12,988 nt of DNA from an uncultured Oscillospiraceae bacterium. Lineage in GTDB: Bacteria > Bacillota > Clostridia > Oscillospirales > Ruminococcaceae. The stretch covers positions 1 through 12,988 of the forward strand of contig CAKSPC010000057.1 in the NCBI GenBank assembly GCA_934481445.1, read 5' to 3'. Both the position numbers and the translations under genes were made by a program. Below the pieces are notes generated by a model. That model worked only from the letters and a program-made list of their open reading frames with translations. It ran no database searches and was not told the DNA's origin. Below are positions 12,952 to 12,988 of this stretch, piece by piece. The number at the start of each line of letters is the position of its first letter. Positions within the stretch are counted from its first letter, which is position 1.

Positions 12952-12987
12952 ACCTTTAAAATTTCCGCGTAGCGTATTGGTTTTCGC
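12952..12987. repeat. Dispersed repeat, copy 2 (3' flank of the cyclase gene)
   Basis: The reverse complement of this stretch, GCGAAAACCAATACGCTACG continuing CGGAAATTTTAAAGGTT, aligns with 3364-3404 with a few mismatches and short gaps. The window ends inside or just after the repeat, so its full extent cannot be seen. Confidence 0.6.
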
Positions 12988-12988
12988 T

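Overview
The window looks like a chromosomal segment of a Gram-positive clostridium, most likely Oscillospiraceae (Ruminococcus-like). The evidence is a Spo0A-family regulator, two lipoproteins with Bacillota-style lipoboxes, strong GGAGG ribosome sites, consensus sigma-A promoters with 17 bp spacers, and hairpin-rich AT-leaning intergenic repeats. The taxonomy is inferred; no rRNA or marker gene is present to fix it.

Layout. At 1-66 (minus) lies a tRNA-Arg(ACG), cut off at its 3' end by the window edge, with a perfect consensus promoter at 91-119. Next comes a decayed minus-strand gene (about 300-830) whose pieces in three reading frames still read as fibronectin type III repeats. From 922 to 3045 a plus-strand gene encodes a large lipoprotein with a distinctive C-terminal KPVIYLYPE-type domain. 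A mosaic of hairpins and dispersed-repeat sequence (about 3078-3404) separates it from a convergent sodium:neurotransmitter-symporter-family transporter (3414-4787, minus). Region 4788-5321 carries a three-hairpin array, then a consensus promoter wrapped in a long palindrome.

From 5322 to 7976 a compact operon encodes a YtrA-type GntR repressor, an ABC ATPase and two ABC-2 type membrane proteins. The genes are close or overlapping, which fits a self-regulated export or envelope-stress transporter. Region 7977-8275 holds a terminator, a pair of Spo0A-box-like sites 10 bp apart, an orphan hairpin and a promoter.

The right third holds three plus-strand genes: a Spo0A homologue with an intact DNA-binding domain but Glu in place of the phosphoacceptor Asp (8276-9055), a beta-helix lipoprotein (9236-10933), and a diguanylate cyclase with GAF, PAS and GGDEF domains and an intact product-inhibition site (11092-12903). 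The last gene has its own near-ideal promoter overlapping a 20 bp palindrome. The window ends in a hairpin, a perfect 0A-box octamer and a second copy of the repeat found beside the transporter.

The most interesting points are the phosphoacceptor-substituted Spo0A and the putative tandem 0A boxes upstream of it, the paired copies of a dispersed 3'-flank repeat, the modular hairpin array, and the two lipoproteins of little-described architecture. I did not find a clear novel multi-gene defence or mobile system.
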